Shown here piece after piece: positions 26,017-34,411 of a DNA stretch of 64,000 nucleotides. The DNA is from JANNBN01 sp031430595 (lineage in GTDB: Bacteria; Actinomycetota; Acidimicrobiia; Acidimicrobiales; JANYDT01), in assembly GCA_031430595.1 (NCBI GenBank), contig JANPBU010000051.1:1-64000 (forward strand), written 5' to 3'. A program made the translations under genes and the position numbers. Positions within the stretch are counted from its first letter, which is position 1. Each line of letters opens with the position of its first letter. A model generated the notes under the pieces. That model was not told the DNA's origin. It did not search any database and saw only the letters and a list, made by a program, of their open reading frames with translations.

Positions 26017-26801
26017 CAGCCTTGGCTCCCCAGGTAAATCTGGTGCACCAACGGGTTGGCCCGTATCTCAGTTGGTGAACCTTCGACCACCTTGCGACCA
26101 TCGCTCATCACGACGACCCGGTCGGCCACGCCCAACGCAACTTCCATGTCATGTTCGATGAGCAACAACGTTGTCGTTGTTCTAATACTGCGAAGAAGCT
26201 CAAGTAGCCGCTCGCGTTCGCCCCGGGAAAGACCGGAAGCTGGTTCATCGAGCAGCATCAATTGCGGGTCGGTGACAAGGGCCATCCCTACTTCGAGTTG
26301 ACGTTGTTGACCGTGCGAAAGGTCTCCAACTTTCGTCGAGAATTCGTTCGATAGCCAAACCGCTTTGGCTGTTTCGTTTGCCGCATCGTTCATGGTGCTC
26401 GTGACACCGCTTCGAAGCACCGACCGATGTTTCTTACCCTTGCCAATCAGCGAAAGGATCAGGTTATCTTGCACACTCAACCCAAGGAAGAGACGGGTCT
26501 TTTGATAGGTACGAGCCACACCTAGACTCGGACGAAACCTAGATGCCACCGACGTGCAGTCGTCACCATTGATATGCACACTTCCGAATGTTGGGGTGAC
26601 GTCTCCTGCGATTGCGTTGAAGAGGGTCGTCTTTCCTGCTCCATTCGGACCCAACACGGCCAGGCGATCACCAGCGACGACATCAAGATCGATGCCGTCG
26701 ACTGCAACCAATCCACCAAAAGCAACCGTCACACCACGAAGACAAAGAAGGGGAACCCTGTCATGAGCAGTACTGAGTGATTGGTGGGTGAGTGTTTGCA
26801 T
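26016..26801 (-). CDS. livG: Branched-chain-type ABC transporter ATPase LivG
   Basis: The 261-residue ATPase has Walker A GPNGAGKTT, the LivG-type GVARTYQKTRLF stretch, signature LSHGQQRQLE (a known LivG variant), Walker B LMLLDEPASGLS and the H-loop LIEHDMEVAL. The C-terminal VHQIYLG tail is typical of LivG. It sits between the binding protein and LivF in the operon. Confidence 0.95.
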   Translation of the reverse strand: MQTLTHQSLSTAHDRVPLLCLRGVTVAFGGLVAVDGIDLDVVAGDRLAVLGPNGAGKTTLFNAIAGDVTPTFGSVHINGDDCTSVASRFRPSLGVARTYQKTRLFLGLSVQDNLILSLIGKGKKHRSVLRSGVTSTMNDAANETAKAVWLSNEFSTKVGDLSHGQQRQLEVGMALVTDPQLMLLDEPASGLSRGERERLLELLRSIRTTTTLLLIEHDMEVALGVADRVVVMSDGRKVVEGSPTEIRANPLVHQIYLGSQG

Positions 26802-26844
26802 GGTGATGACCTGTGCCGTGAAGGGGAATGGTTTCTTTCGAAAC

Positions 26845-28431
26845 TTACGGTGCAGGAACCCCGTCGACTACCGGAATACCCTTGCCCTGCCAAGGCAAGG
26901 TTGCGGTCTTGCAACCAGGGTTCTCGCGTGATGGCGCAGGGGTGGTGTCGCTGAATATTCCACCAAAGGTCTGGTCGACACCAGGGATGATGGCGATTGT
27001 CTTCGAAACGACTTCGCCTTTGTCGTTGAGAACCAGTTGCTGCACGGAAGTGTCAACGATTGCTTGACGGTTCTTGTCGAGCGAAATCTTTCCGAACGGG
27101 GCATCGAGCGTTTGCGAAGCGAGGGCCTTACGGAACGCAACATGGCCGTCAGAAAGGTCTCCCTTGACCGAGTTGAGCGCCTGGATCATCGCCATACCAC
27201 CGGTGTAATACCCGTAGAAGAAACCAAAGCCGGCAGCAGTTGATGGCTTGGCCGGCTTGTTGGCACTCAGCGCCCCGGGAAGCGTGTCCCATGCTTTATC
27301 GGCACTGGCGAGGTACTCAGTTATCGCTGGGGTCTTGACGTCACCAGGAAGCGACGCAAAGCCACCGACATACGCACCAGCAATATTTTTGCCGAGTGCC
27401 GATGCCAATCCCGGGTTAAAGAAGAGGTTTCCAGCATGCTGCTTACCGCTGAGTTCGCCCTTTGAATTGACGAACGCTTCAAGCGACGCTTGGGTACCCG
27501 TGCCACCTACGGCCCAGAAGTAACCGTCAACTTCGTTGGTATCTGGCAATTGCGCGATGAACGTTGAGTAGTCGGTTGTACCGAGCGGAGGATATACGCG
27601 CTTAACAACCTGGCCGCCTGCAGCGCAGAAATCGGCGATGAAACCAGCGCTTGATGTCCAGCCGAAACTGTAATCATCGGCAATAACGGCGACCTTCTTC
27701 CACCCCGCCTTGCTGTATAGCGTGTCACCGAGTCCAGCGTTCCATTGAGCGCCGTCACCGTTGTACCGGAAGTAGTTTTCGGCTCGAACGGCGAGCGTCG
27801 TTTCTTGGGCGCCACCAATTCCGTTGATGAAGGTCACTTCTTTATGATCTTTGGCGTAGTTCGCTAGAGCGATACTTTCGTCACCTGAGGCTGGGCCAAC
27901 CACGATTTCGGCTTTCTTTTCCTCGACCAGTTTACGAACTTCTTGGATCGCACGGTCGGCGGTATCGTCGCCGCAACCGATACCAACGATTTCGACGGGA
28001 CGACCCGCGATGGTTGCACCTTCGACGCCGTCAAGAGCCGATGTTCGTGATTTCGCCTTCCCGCCAGCGAAGTTGATGAGGGCAAGCTCGACCCCGGCAA
28101 CTACGTCTTCGTTAAAGCCGCCGAACGCACCTTCACATTCAGCCATGATGCCAAGCTTGATCGGGGTGGTGTCTCCCCCGCTCGCTGCTGCAACTGTTGT
28201 CGCTGCGCCAGCATCGGTTGCCTTTGGCGCATCAGTGGCTGGTGCTGCATCGGTTGCCGGGGAAGCCTCTGAAACTGGTGCTGCCTCTGAGGCTGGCGCT
28301 GCTTCAGACGATGGCGCTGCGTCGGAGGCAGGTGACGAGCCGCCACTGCTACTTCCGGCACAGGCACTTACGGTGATTGCAGCGGCAAAAACCGCAGCCA
28401 AATGGATGTGGGTTCTCTTCTTCGATTTCAC
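26845..28431 (-). CDS. Periplasmic-type substrate-binding lipoprotein of the Liv transporter
   Basis: The 528-residue protein has a lipoprotein signal peptide with lipobox ending in Cys 24 (TVSAC). A low-complexity Ser/Ala/Pro/Asp/Thr linker of roughly 60 residues follows, built of repeats like SEAAPASEAAP. The type-I periplasmic binding fold (Peripla_BP_6) begins at IKLGIMAECEGAFGG. Classic branched-chain amino acid binders have a Ser/Thr pair that recognises the amino acid alpha group; I cannot identify it here. The operon context points to a non-amino-acid ligand. The gene lies between livM and livG. Confidence 0.92.
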   Translation of the reverse strand: MKSKKRTHIHLAAVFAAAITVSACAGSSSGGSSPASDAAPSSEAAPASEAAPVSEASPATDAAPATDAPKATDAGAATTVAAASGGDTTPIKLGIMAECEGAFGGFNEDVVAGVELALINFAGGKAKSRTSALDGVEGATIAGRPVEIVGIGCGDDTADRAIQEVRKLVEEKKAEIVVGPASGDESIALANYAKDHKEVTFINGIGGAQETTLAVRAENYFRYNGDGAQWNAGLGDTLYSKAGWKKVAVIADDYSFGWTSSAGFIADFCAAGGQVVKRVYPPLGTTDYSTFIAQLPDTNEVDGYFWAVGGTGTQASLEAFVNSKGELSGKQHAGNLFFNPGLASALGKNIAGAYVGGFASLPGDVKTPAITEYLASADKAWDTLPGALSANKPAKPSTAAGFGFFYGYYTGGMAMIQALNSVKGDLSDGHVAFRKALASQTLDAPFGKISLDKNRQAIVDTSVQQLVLNDKGEVVSKTIAIIPGVDQTFGGIFSDTTPAPSRENPGCKTATLPWQGKGIPVVDGVPAP

Positions 28432-28484
28432 GATTCGGTCTCCTCTTTCAATGGTGGTGTGGTGCAGCGAGATACTGCGGGTGC

Positions 28485-29480
28485 TTACTTCTTGAATGTT
28501 TGTTTCGAGGGGCGTCGACTAAAAATTCCAACCAAACCCTCGGGCGACAACACCATGATCAGAACGACAAGCGCCCCGATAAGAGTGTTGAATCGCGAAG
28601 GAGTAATGCCGATTTTGTCGACTAGGGGAATGAGACGGATGTAGCTGTTAGCGGCCACGAAGGTGAACGCGCCGAGCCAAGCGCCCTCAAGCCGTGAGAT
28701 ACCACCGATTACTGCGATGATAAGTAGACTCAACGTCGGTGCAATCGCAATCGATTTAGGATCAATCTGACCGTTCCACCATACGTACAAAACCCCGGCG
28801 ATGGCCGAAACGAACCCGGCGAATGCAAAGGCAATTGTGCGATGTAACGACACGTTGAACCCAAGCGCAGCCATGCGCACAGGATCATCGCGAACACCTT
28901 GCATCGCTAAGCCAAACGGTGAGCGGATGACATACCTAAAACCCGCATATGTCAACGCCGAAAGGACTAAAGCTGCATAGTAAATACGGCTCGGATGCTT
29001 GTCGAAGACCGGCGGCGGCCGCACCCCGCTCACACCCCCAGCACCTGAGAATGTGGTGACCTGACTAAAGAAGTAGTAGCCGATCACCGAAAACGTCATC
29101 GTGAGCATCAAGAAATAAATACCCGTTGTGCGACTGGAAAGAGCCCCGAAAATGACTGCCACGATCGTGGCGAGGGCAATCGCGGTCACCATGCCAAGCC
29201 AAGGATTCCATCCAAGGTGTAATCCGTTACCTGAGGTCGTGACAGCATTTCCGACTGCGAATGCAGCGACGCCGGCAATGAGAAACTGACTCAGCGAAAC
29301 CATGCCGCCATACGCTGAAAGGAAGATGAGCGATGCCGCTGCGATGCCGAGTATCAGCGTTCGGGTCAACACGAAATTGACGAAAAATGAGCTGCCAAAA
29401 AGTGGTGCAGAAATACCGAGCACGGCTACTAACAACACGACTATGCCCTCGATCGCTGGCGGTACCCGCTTCGTGCTCAC
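28485..29480 (-). CDS. livM: Branched-chain-type ABC permease LivM
   Basis: The 331-residue protein has about nine to ten membrane helices and the LivM signature region FRYVIRSPFGLAMQGVRDDP, followed by AFAFAGFVSAIAGVLY and IGGISRLEGAWLGA. A longer open frame begins at 29690, but the true start is GTG 29480, which overlaps the livH stop as GTGA. It forms the channel with LivH. Confidence 0.94.
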   Translation of the reverse strand: MSTKRVPPAIEGIVVLLVAVLGISAPLFGSSFFVNFVLTRTLILGIAAASLIFLSAYGGMVSLSQFLIAGVAAFAVGNAVTTSGNGLHLGWNPWLGMVTAIALATIVAVIFGALSSRTTGIYFLMLTMTFSVIGYYFFSQVTTFSGAGGVSGVRPPPVFDKHPSRIYYAALVLSALTYAGFRYVIRSPFGLAMQGVRDDPVRMAALGFNVSLHRTIAFAFAGFVSAIAGVLYVWWNGQIDPKSIAIAPTLSLLIIAVIGGISRLEGAWLGAFTFVAANSYIRLIPLVDKIGITPSRFNTLIGALVVLIMVLSPEGLVGIFSRRPSKQTFKK

Positions 29481-30559
29481 GGAGCCTTCCCAAATAGGCC
29501 TTGCGGACGAACTGACAGCACAAGTGCCAACAGGGCAAAGGTCAAAATGATCGAATAGAACGTGTAGTCGCTCGGCAAATAGCTTGCGGCGAACGACACC
29601 ACAATCCCGTACAGCAGTGAACCGGCAACTGCCCCTTTGATTGAGCCGAGCCCACCGATGATCACCACCACGAGAGAATTCAAAAGCCATTGACCATCAA
29701 CACCGGTGGCCGCCCCAGCGAATGAGGCACCCATGACACCGCCGATACCGGCGAGGAATGCACCAACAAAGAACGTCACCGCCAAGACCAACGAGATATT
29801 GATGCCAAGCGCGCGTACCATCGGCTGGTCATCGACACCCGCACGGATCACCATTCCCATGCGTGTTCGGTTGAGCCAAAACCACAATGCGAACCCAAGC
29901 ACGATTGCGAGAGCCAACATGAAGAGCCGACTGACGGCGTATCGCCTACCGAAGATTTTTATGAAGTGGGTAACGGCACCGGGCCAGCTCATTTTCTGGG
30001 CTAAGCCTCCGAATCGAGCCAACATTTGATCGGCCAGAATGACCGAGATGCCAATGGTGAGTAATGCTTGGCGTAGGTCTTGGCCCTGATTCCATCGGAG
30101 GAAAATGAAGTGTGTGAAGAGCCCGACCACTGCCGCCAGGAATGCTCCGGCGAAGAGGGGTAGAACCCACGATGCAATATTGACGTCGCTCGCCTCAATA
30201 TTGCGGGCTTTTCCAACCATCTTTTGTTGCACGTCAATTGCTACATAGGCCGACAGCAAAAACAGCGAACCATGCGCCATGTTGACGGTTCTCATCAGCC
30301 CGAAGATGAGAGTGAAACCTGAAGCAACAACGAAAAGTAGGCCAGCCAACGTAAGCCCATCGAGCAGAGTCACCAAAAATTCGCCGGGGTTACGAATTGC
30401 TGGCTCAGCAGAAGTTCCTCTGGCAAAAATAAGCACCCAGAGCAAAACTAAAGCCAACGCGGCCACCCCAACCGAGCGAGAAACAGTAGACGCCAGTGTT
30501 CGTTTCGGTTTGTGCAAGGTACCGCTTGATGCTCTCGAACTCACGATTTCTGCAGACAC
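29477..30559 (-). CDS. livH: Branched-chain-type ABC permease LivH
   Basis: The 360-residue protein has a polar N-terminal extension of about 30 residues, then helices with LTLAGLLFVVASGFTLIFGLMRTVNMAHG, whose second half is the LivH hallmark. The permease loop is RTRMGMVIRAGVDDQPMVRALG, shown by its charged residues, and VVIIGGLGSIKGAVAGSLL follows. GTG 30559 has GGAGG seven bases upstream. It is the first gene of the 14-gene minus-strand unit, so the promoter should lie in 30560-30720. Confidence 0.94.
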   Translation of the reverse strand: MSAEIVSSRASSGTLHKPKRTLASTVSRSVGVAALALVLLWVLIFARGTSAEPAIRNPGEFLVTLLDGLTLAGLLFVVASGFTLIFGLMRTVNMAHGSLFLLSAYVAIDVQQKMVGKARNIEASDVNIASWVLPLFAGAFLAAVVGLFTHFIFLRWNQGQDLRQALLTIGISVILADQMLARFGGLAQKMSWPGAVTHFIKIFGRRYAVSRLFMLALAIVLGFALWFWLNRTRMGMVIRAGVDDQPMVRALGINISLVLAVTFFVGAFLAGIGGVMGASFAGAATGVDGQWLLNSLVVVIIGGLGSIKGAVAGSLLYGIVVSFAASYLPSDYTFYSIILTFALLALVLSVRPQGLFGKAP

Positions 30560-31081
30560 TCACAACCTCCTCACCACTCGTCAAATTGGGACCATCGAAC
30601 CGTAACGAGTGACCGATGTCTCAATAAGCGCCGGAGGATCTAAGCAGCAGGGGCTCTTGGCACTAGTTCCTAAGCACCACCCGAGTGCACACCGGCGCAT
30701 CGATGAGAGATTGACGGGACGTCGGTGTTGGTGTTTGCCACAACACTCTCGCCATCCGAAGTCGAGTGTGCTGTCGAGCGAGCCTGGCAGCAAGTTCCTA
30801 GAGCGCAGCGAAGGTGGGCCGACGAACCAGCTCTGCGAGTTGATTCAGAACTTGGTGTGGTACTCGTGTGCGTTGGGATTCCGGCGTTCGGGCTTCCTTC
30901 TGCCGCAGTGTTACCTACCGTTCACGACCTCTTAGCTGCGGTTGCGTTGTCAGAGCTTGAGAGCTTTGGGGATTGCTGCGAGTCTCCCAAAAAGAGGTAG
31001 TCAATTTCACGGTCGCAAGCATTTACTGATTTCTTAACATCGTTTCACTGTCGGCATACTCAACTTCGACAAGATGTGGTT
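30560..31081. other. Intergenic region upstream of livH; uncertain small frame
   Basis: This 520-bp stretch should contain the promoter of the livH operon. A plus-strand frame at 30725-31000 (GTG start, 91 codons) encodes a part reading RAWQQVPRAQRRWADEPALR followed by a hydrophobic stretch, but no ribosome-binding site or family is evident; I leave it uncalled. GGAGG at about 30640 is not followed by a usable start. Confidence 0.4.
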
Positions 31082-31207
31082 ATGGTGGCAACGGCACCAA
31101 CGACACTCGTTGTTCCAAGGACGGTTGTAAAAAAAGTTGTTCCGACCACGAAAAAGAAATCAAAGACAACCAAACGAACCGTTACCACTCTCAAGAAGAA
31201 AGAGTAG
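31082..31207 (+). CDS. Possible 41-residue Lys/Thr-rich peptide
   Basis: From ATG 31082 a short frame encodes a strongly basic, low-complexity peptide (VVKKVVPTTKKKSKTTKR, then TVTTLKKKE) and stops at TAG 31205-31207. Similar Lys/Thr/Val-rich tails occur on actinobacterial secreted or histone-like proteins. It stands alone before the toxin-antitoxin genes. It could be a genuine small basic protein or a relic of a larger gene's tail. No strong ribosome-binding site is visible. Confidence 0.35.
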   Translation: MVATAPTTLVVPRTVVKKVVPTTKKKSKTTKRTVTTLKKKE

Positions 31208-31304
31208 TGCAAACGCTCGTGACATCACCACACGCAAGGAACGGGTAAGCCTGAATTTATCAGCTGAAATAGCCAAAATGGCTGCTTCACGATAGGCCGA
31301 AGCG

Positions 31305-31559
31305 ATGACAGTAACTGCATCGTTTGCCAAAGACCAGTTTGGGAGTTTGCTGGAACGAACTCGCTCCTCCGGCGAAAGAATCGTCATTGAAAAGCACGGC
31401 AAACCTGCCGCTGTCCTTGTCGGTATCGAAGATCTTGCTCGGCTTGAACAGCTTGACGCACGCGAGCGAGCAGCTAAACATCGTCCACTTACCGGAACTG
31501 TAAAGATGTTTACTGATCCGTTTGAGCCCGTTGGCGAGGACGATTGGGAGATGGCTTGA
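31305..31559 (+). CDS. Phd/YefM-family antitoxin
   Basis: The 84-residue protein begins MTVTASFAKDQFGSLLERTR and continues with IVIEKHGKPAAVLVGIEDLARLE, the N-terminal DNA-binding fold of Phd/YefM antitoxins. The acidic C-terminal tail (DPFEPVGEDDWEMA) is the expected toxin-binding part. Just upstream, AGCC-AAAAT-GGCT (about 31274-31286) could be part of its operator. It overlaps the PIN toxin start, the usual antitoxin-first order. Confidence 0.9.
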   Translation: MTVTASFAKDQFGSLLERTRSSGERIVIEKHGKPAAVLVGIEDLARLEQLDARERAAKHRPLTGTVKMFTDPFEPVGEDDWEMA

Positions 31560-31945
31560 TCCTGCTTGACACCCATATCTTCGTGTTCTGGGTGAACGAA
31601 TCTAACCAACTCAAACCCCGCACACTTAGCTTAGTCGAAGCGGAAAAGGGCTCGATTCTTGTTAGTGCCATTAGCCTTTTGGAGATATGCAAACTTGTTG
31701 AAGGGGGCAGGCTCGCATTGTCGATCCCAGTCGAGGAATGGATCGAACAAGCGCTCGCTTACCCAAGTGTCGAACTAATTCCGTTGTCGCCTGCGATCGC
31801 GGTGGCCAGCACGCAGCTACCGCAGCCGTTCCACAAAGATCCAGCAGACCAAATAATCGTCGCAACATCACGAGTAGTGAACTGTCCTCTCATTACGTAC
31901 GATGTCAAGATTTTAGAGTATGCACACGTAGTTTCACTAGGCTAG
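31556..31945 (+). CDS. PIN-domain ribonuclease toxin (VapC-like)
   Basis: TTG 31556 overlaps the antitoxin stop and has GGGAG five bases upstream; a TTG at 31544 is also in frame. The 129-residue product has the first PIN aspartate in LLDTHIFVFW, Glu in SLLEICKLVE, and the later acidic cluster in HKDPADQIIVATS and LITYD. PIN toxins cleave RNA, often tRNA, when the antitoxin is degraded. The stop is only 4 bp before the folKP start, so toxin, antitoxin and folate gene probably share a transcript. Confidence 0.9.
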   Translation: MILLDTHIFVFWVNESNQLKPRTLSLVEAEKGSILVSAISLLEICKLVEGGRLALSIPVEEWIEQALAYPSVELIPLSPAIAVASTQLPQPFHKDPADQIIVATSRVVNCPLITYDVKILEYAHVVSLG

Positions 31946-31949
31946 AGAT

Positions 31950-33230
31950 ATGAATAAAGTGGAAGCTTTCATTGCTCTGGGCTCGAACCTTGGCGACCGC
32001 CGCGCCGCATTGCGATTCGCCATCGATGGCCTTCCCGGTGTAACCAATGTCTCCCACGTGTACGAGACAGATCCGGTCGGTGGCCCCCAGGGCCAAGGGC
32101 CCTATCTCAATATGGTGGTTGCCTTACTCACCACGCTCGGGCCCTTTGAACTGTTGGCTCATTGCCAGCAACTTGAGGCTTCTATGGGACGAATTCGTAC
32201 CGTTCTCGACGGCCCCAGAACACTCGATGTCGACGTGTTGCTTTACGGAGATCTGGTCATTAACGATACTGACCTGATAGTCCCCCACCCACGCATGTGG
32301 GAACGAAGATTTGTAATGGAACCGCTTGCCGATGTAGCCCCACACCGGATGCCACCGGATTGGGAGTGCTCGATTGCCCCGGGGGGCGTATGGCGAACAG
32401 AGCCATTCGAACCAGAATCAACGTGCCGGGTGATGGGAGTCCTGAATGTCACCCCAGACTCTTTCAGCGACGGCGGTCTCTTCGACAAAGACGCATCGGC
32501 AATCGAGCACGGCCTCACACTTTGGAATCAAGGCGCGCATATCATTGATGTTGGCGGCGAGTCAACTCGGCCGGGGGCGCAACGCGTCTCAGAAACACTC
32601 GAACTGTTCAGGGTGCTGCCCGTCGTCTCGGCTCTCTGTTCTCAGGGGGTTCGGGTAAGCATCGATACAACAAGAAGCGCCGTGGCCAGGGCGTGCGTGG
32701 CAGCCGGTGCGTCAATGGTGAACGATGTCAGCGGGGGTCTTGGCGACCCGCAAATGTTTCAACAGGTTGCAAAGCTTGCAGTCCCCTATGTACTGATGCA
32801 TTGGCGTTCCCACAGTGCACATATGACCGAGCACGCCCGCTACGACGACGTTGTGGTCGATGTTAAGCGCGAGTTGCTCACCCAGGTTCGCCACGCGATG
32901 AGCAACGGCATTCGAGAAGACAACATCGTGATCGACCCGGGTATCGGCTTCTCGAAAACCGCAGATCACAATTGGAAGTTGTTACAGAATCTCAACGACC
33001 TCAAGCAACTTGGTTTTCCGTTGCTCATTGGCGCCTCTCGGAAGCGGTTTCTCGGTGAACTTCTCTCCGACGATACCGGCGCGACCCGCGAAGCGACCCA
33101 ACGCGATGATGCGACCGCAGCGATTACGACCCTCGTTGCTTATCAAGGCGTTTGGGGGGTCCGGGTACACGATGTGAAAGGCAGTGTTGATGCGATTCGG
33201 GTTGTCTCAAGAATTGCCAAGGTTCGATGA
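31950..33230 (+). CDS. folKP: Fused HPPK (FolK) - dihydropteroate synthase (FolP)
   Basis: The 426-residue protein joins two consecutive folate-pathway enzymes. Residues 1 to about 135 are the pyrophosphokinase: AFIALGSNLGDRRA, then PRTLDVDVLLYGD and LIVPHPRMWERRFV. From about 155 on is dihydropteroate synthase: MGVLNVTPDSFSDGG, IDVGGESTRPGA, VSIDTTRSAVA, MVNDVSGG, VIDPGIGFSKT, IGASRKRFLG and RVHDVKG. No aldolase (FolB) domain is attached. The order FolK-FolP resembles the eukaryotic fused enzyme minus FolB. DHPS is the sulfonamide target. Its 3' end overlaps the convergent gene by 24 bp. Confidence 0.97.
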   Translation: MNKVEAFIALGSNLGDRRAALRFAIDGLPGVTNVSHVYETDPVGGPQGQGPYLNMVVALLTTLGPFELLAHCQQLEASMGRIRTVLDGPRTLDVDVLLYGDLVINDTDLIVPHPRMWERRFVMEPLADVAPHRMPPDWECSIAPGGVWRTEPFEPESTCRVMGVLNVTPDSFSDGGLFDKDASAIEHGLTLWNQGAHIIDVGGESTRPGAQRVSETLELFRVLPVVSALCSQGVRVSIDTTRSAVARACVAAGASMVNDVSGGLGDPQMFQQVAKLAVPYVLMHWRSHSAHMTEHARYDDVVVDVKRELLTQVRHAMSNGIREDNIVIDPGIGFSKTADHNWKLLQNLNDLKQLGFPLLIGASRKRFLGELLSDDTGATREATQRDDATAAITTLVAYQGVWGVRVHDVKGSVDAIRVVSRIAKVR

Positions 33231-34322
33231 CTGCATCGAGGCGATGAGGCCAACACTCGGATCGATTGACCCACTGTGAAGAAGGTGCCATGCCTGTTGC
33301 GCCGCGGCGGGCCCGTGATGTTCTTCGATGCTCAACCACGCCTTGCTCGACTCGATGAATGCGGCAAGACCAGATTTGGTTCGATCCGAATACTCATCAG
33401 CACCCCATTCTGCAAGGCAGGCATCCATAGCTGTCGGCGCAAAAAACATCGAAGGTTGCGGTCCGCTAGATATCGGTACCATCGCTGCGTCGTGGTGGCT
33501 CTTCCCAACGACCATCGAATGAGCAATCAGATCACCAAGACGGTTGTGTACCGAGGCGACCACCGACCCCGAACCAGCCATATCGACGACCACTGAAGCA
33601 ACTGCAGGAATAGTGTCGAGAGCGTCATAAGTGACGACCTGATCGTAAGCACCTGTAGCTTCCACGAACTCGCGATTCGACTGGGAAGTAACGCCGACTA
33701 AGCGAATCTGGACGCTGGTCTCGCGTGCTCGGCTCGCATAGCCAAGCGCAGTTTTGCTACTCGCCGACATAACAATCGCCTGTTCGGCACCCAAGTAATG
33801 TTGGTTCACGAAGAAGTGGTCGATCAGAAACCCAGTGATGTAGAGGCCACGAAGCAACTCATGTCGGTGCTCATCGGCTTCACCTGTGTACAGCCCATCA
33901 TGATCGGTTCGAATAAAGCTTCGGTAAGCACCAGCGTGGGGGGTCCGATGCGGTCCGTCATCTCGGAATCCGGAGTTGCTTGGTTTAGCTTTTATATCGA
34001 TGCTCGTCGCCATTGGGTACCACCCGTAGAACCGACTTCCCACCTCAAGACCAGCCACGTTTGACTCGGTGATTTGGGCCCATCCCATGGCCGGCACCCG
34101 GCCCCACTGCGCATCAACCGGAAAGAAGTTCCAGTAGTCGAGCATGTCACCAAATTGGGCGTAGGTAATGTTGTTCGCAGTCAAGGCGTAATGCTCGACA
34201 CTCAATCTCACCTGCTCGGCGGCAAGTTCACCGAAAGGTACCGTCACCAATCTGGTGTCGCCAATCGAAGAGCGGTTTACGTGCAGTTCGGTGCGATCAG
34301 GGTTGGCGGCGGGTTCGGTCAT
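33207..34322 (-). CDS. DUF2855 family protein (medium-chain-reductase-like)
   Basis: MTEPAANPD at 34322 opens a 371-residue protein with EHYALTANNITYAQFGD near the N-terminus, a TGFLIDHFFV segment and a VMSASSKTALGYASRAR Rossmann-like turn. This is the pattern I associate with DUF2855, a divergent MDR/quinone-reductase-like family lacking zinc ligands. The function is unknown; substrates may be acyl or quinone compounds. It is monocistronic and convergent with folKP. Confidence 0.8.
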   Translation of the reverse strand: MTEPAANPDRTELHVNRSSIGDTRLVTVPFGELAAEQVRLSVEHYALTANNITYAQFGDMLDYWNFFPVDAQWGRVPAMGWAQITESNVAGLEVGSRFYGWYPMATSIDIKAKPSNSGFRDDGPHRTPHAGAYRSFIRTDHDGLYTGEADEHRHELLRGLYITGFLIDHFFVNQHYLGAEQAIVMSASSKTALGYASRARETSVQIRLVGVTSQSNREFVEATGAYDQVVTYDALDTIPAVASVVVDMAGSGSVVASVHNRLGDLIAHSMVVGKSHHDAAMVPISSGPQPSMFFAPTAMDACLAEWGADEYSDRTKSGLAAFIESSKAWLSIEEHHGPAAAQQAWHLLHSGSIDPSVGLIASMQSSNLGNS

Positions 34323-34411
34323 GATCGGATCTTGGCACGTTGTACGGGCACTTCGAAAAACAATCCTCATACCAGTCAACAAAAAGCGGCGGCCGGTCGT
34401 AACTTGTCACT

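Noticed and set aside
30725..31000. Plus-strand 91-codon frame upstream of livH
   Set aside because: GTG start without a ribosome-binding site and no recognisable motif; kept only as a remark in the intergenic entry.
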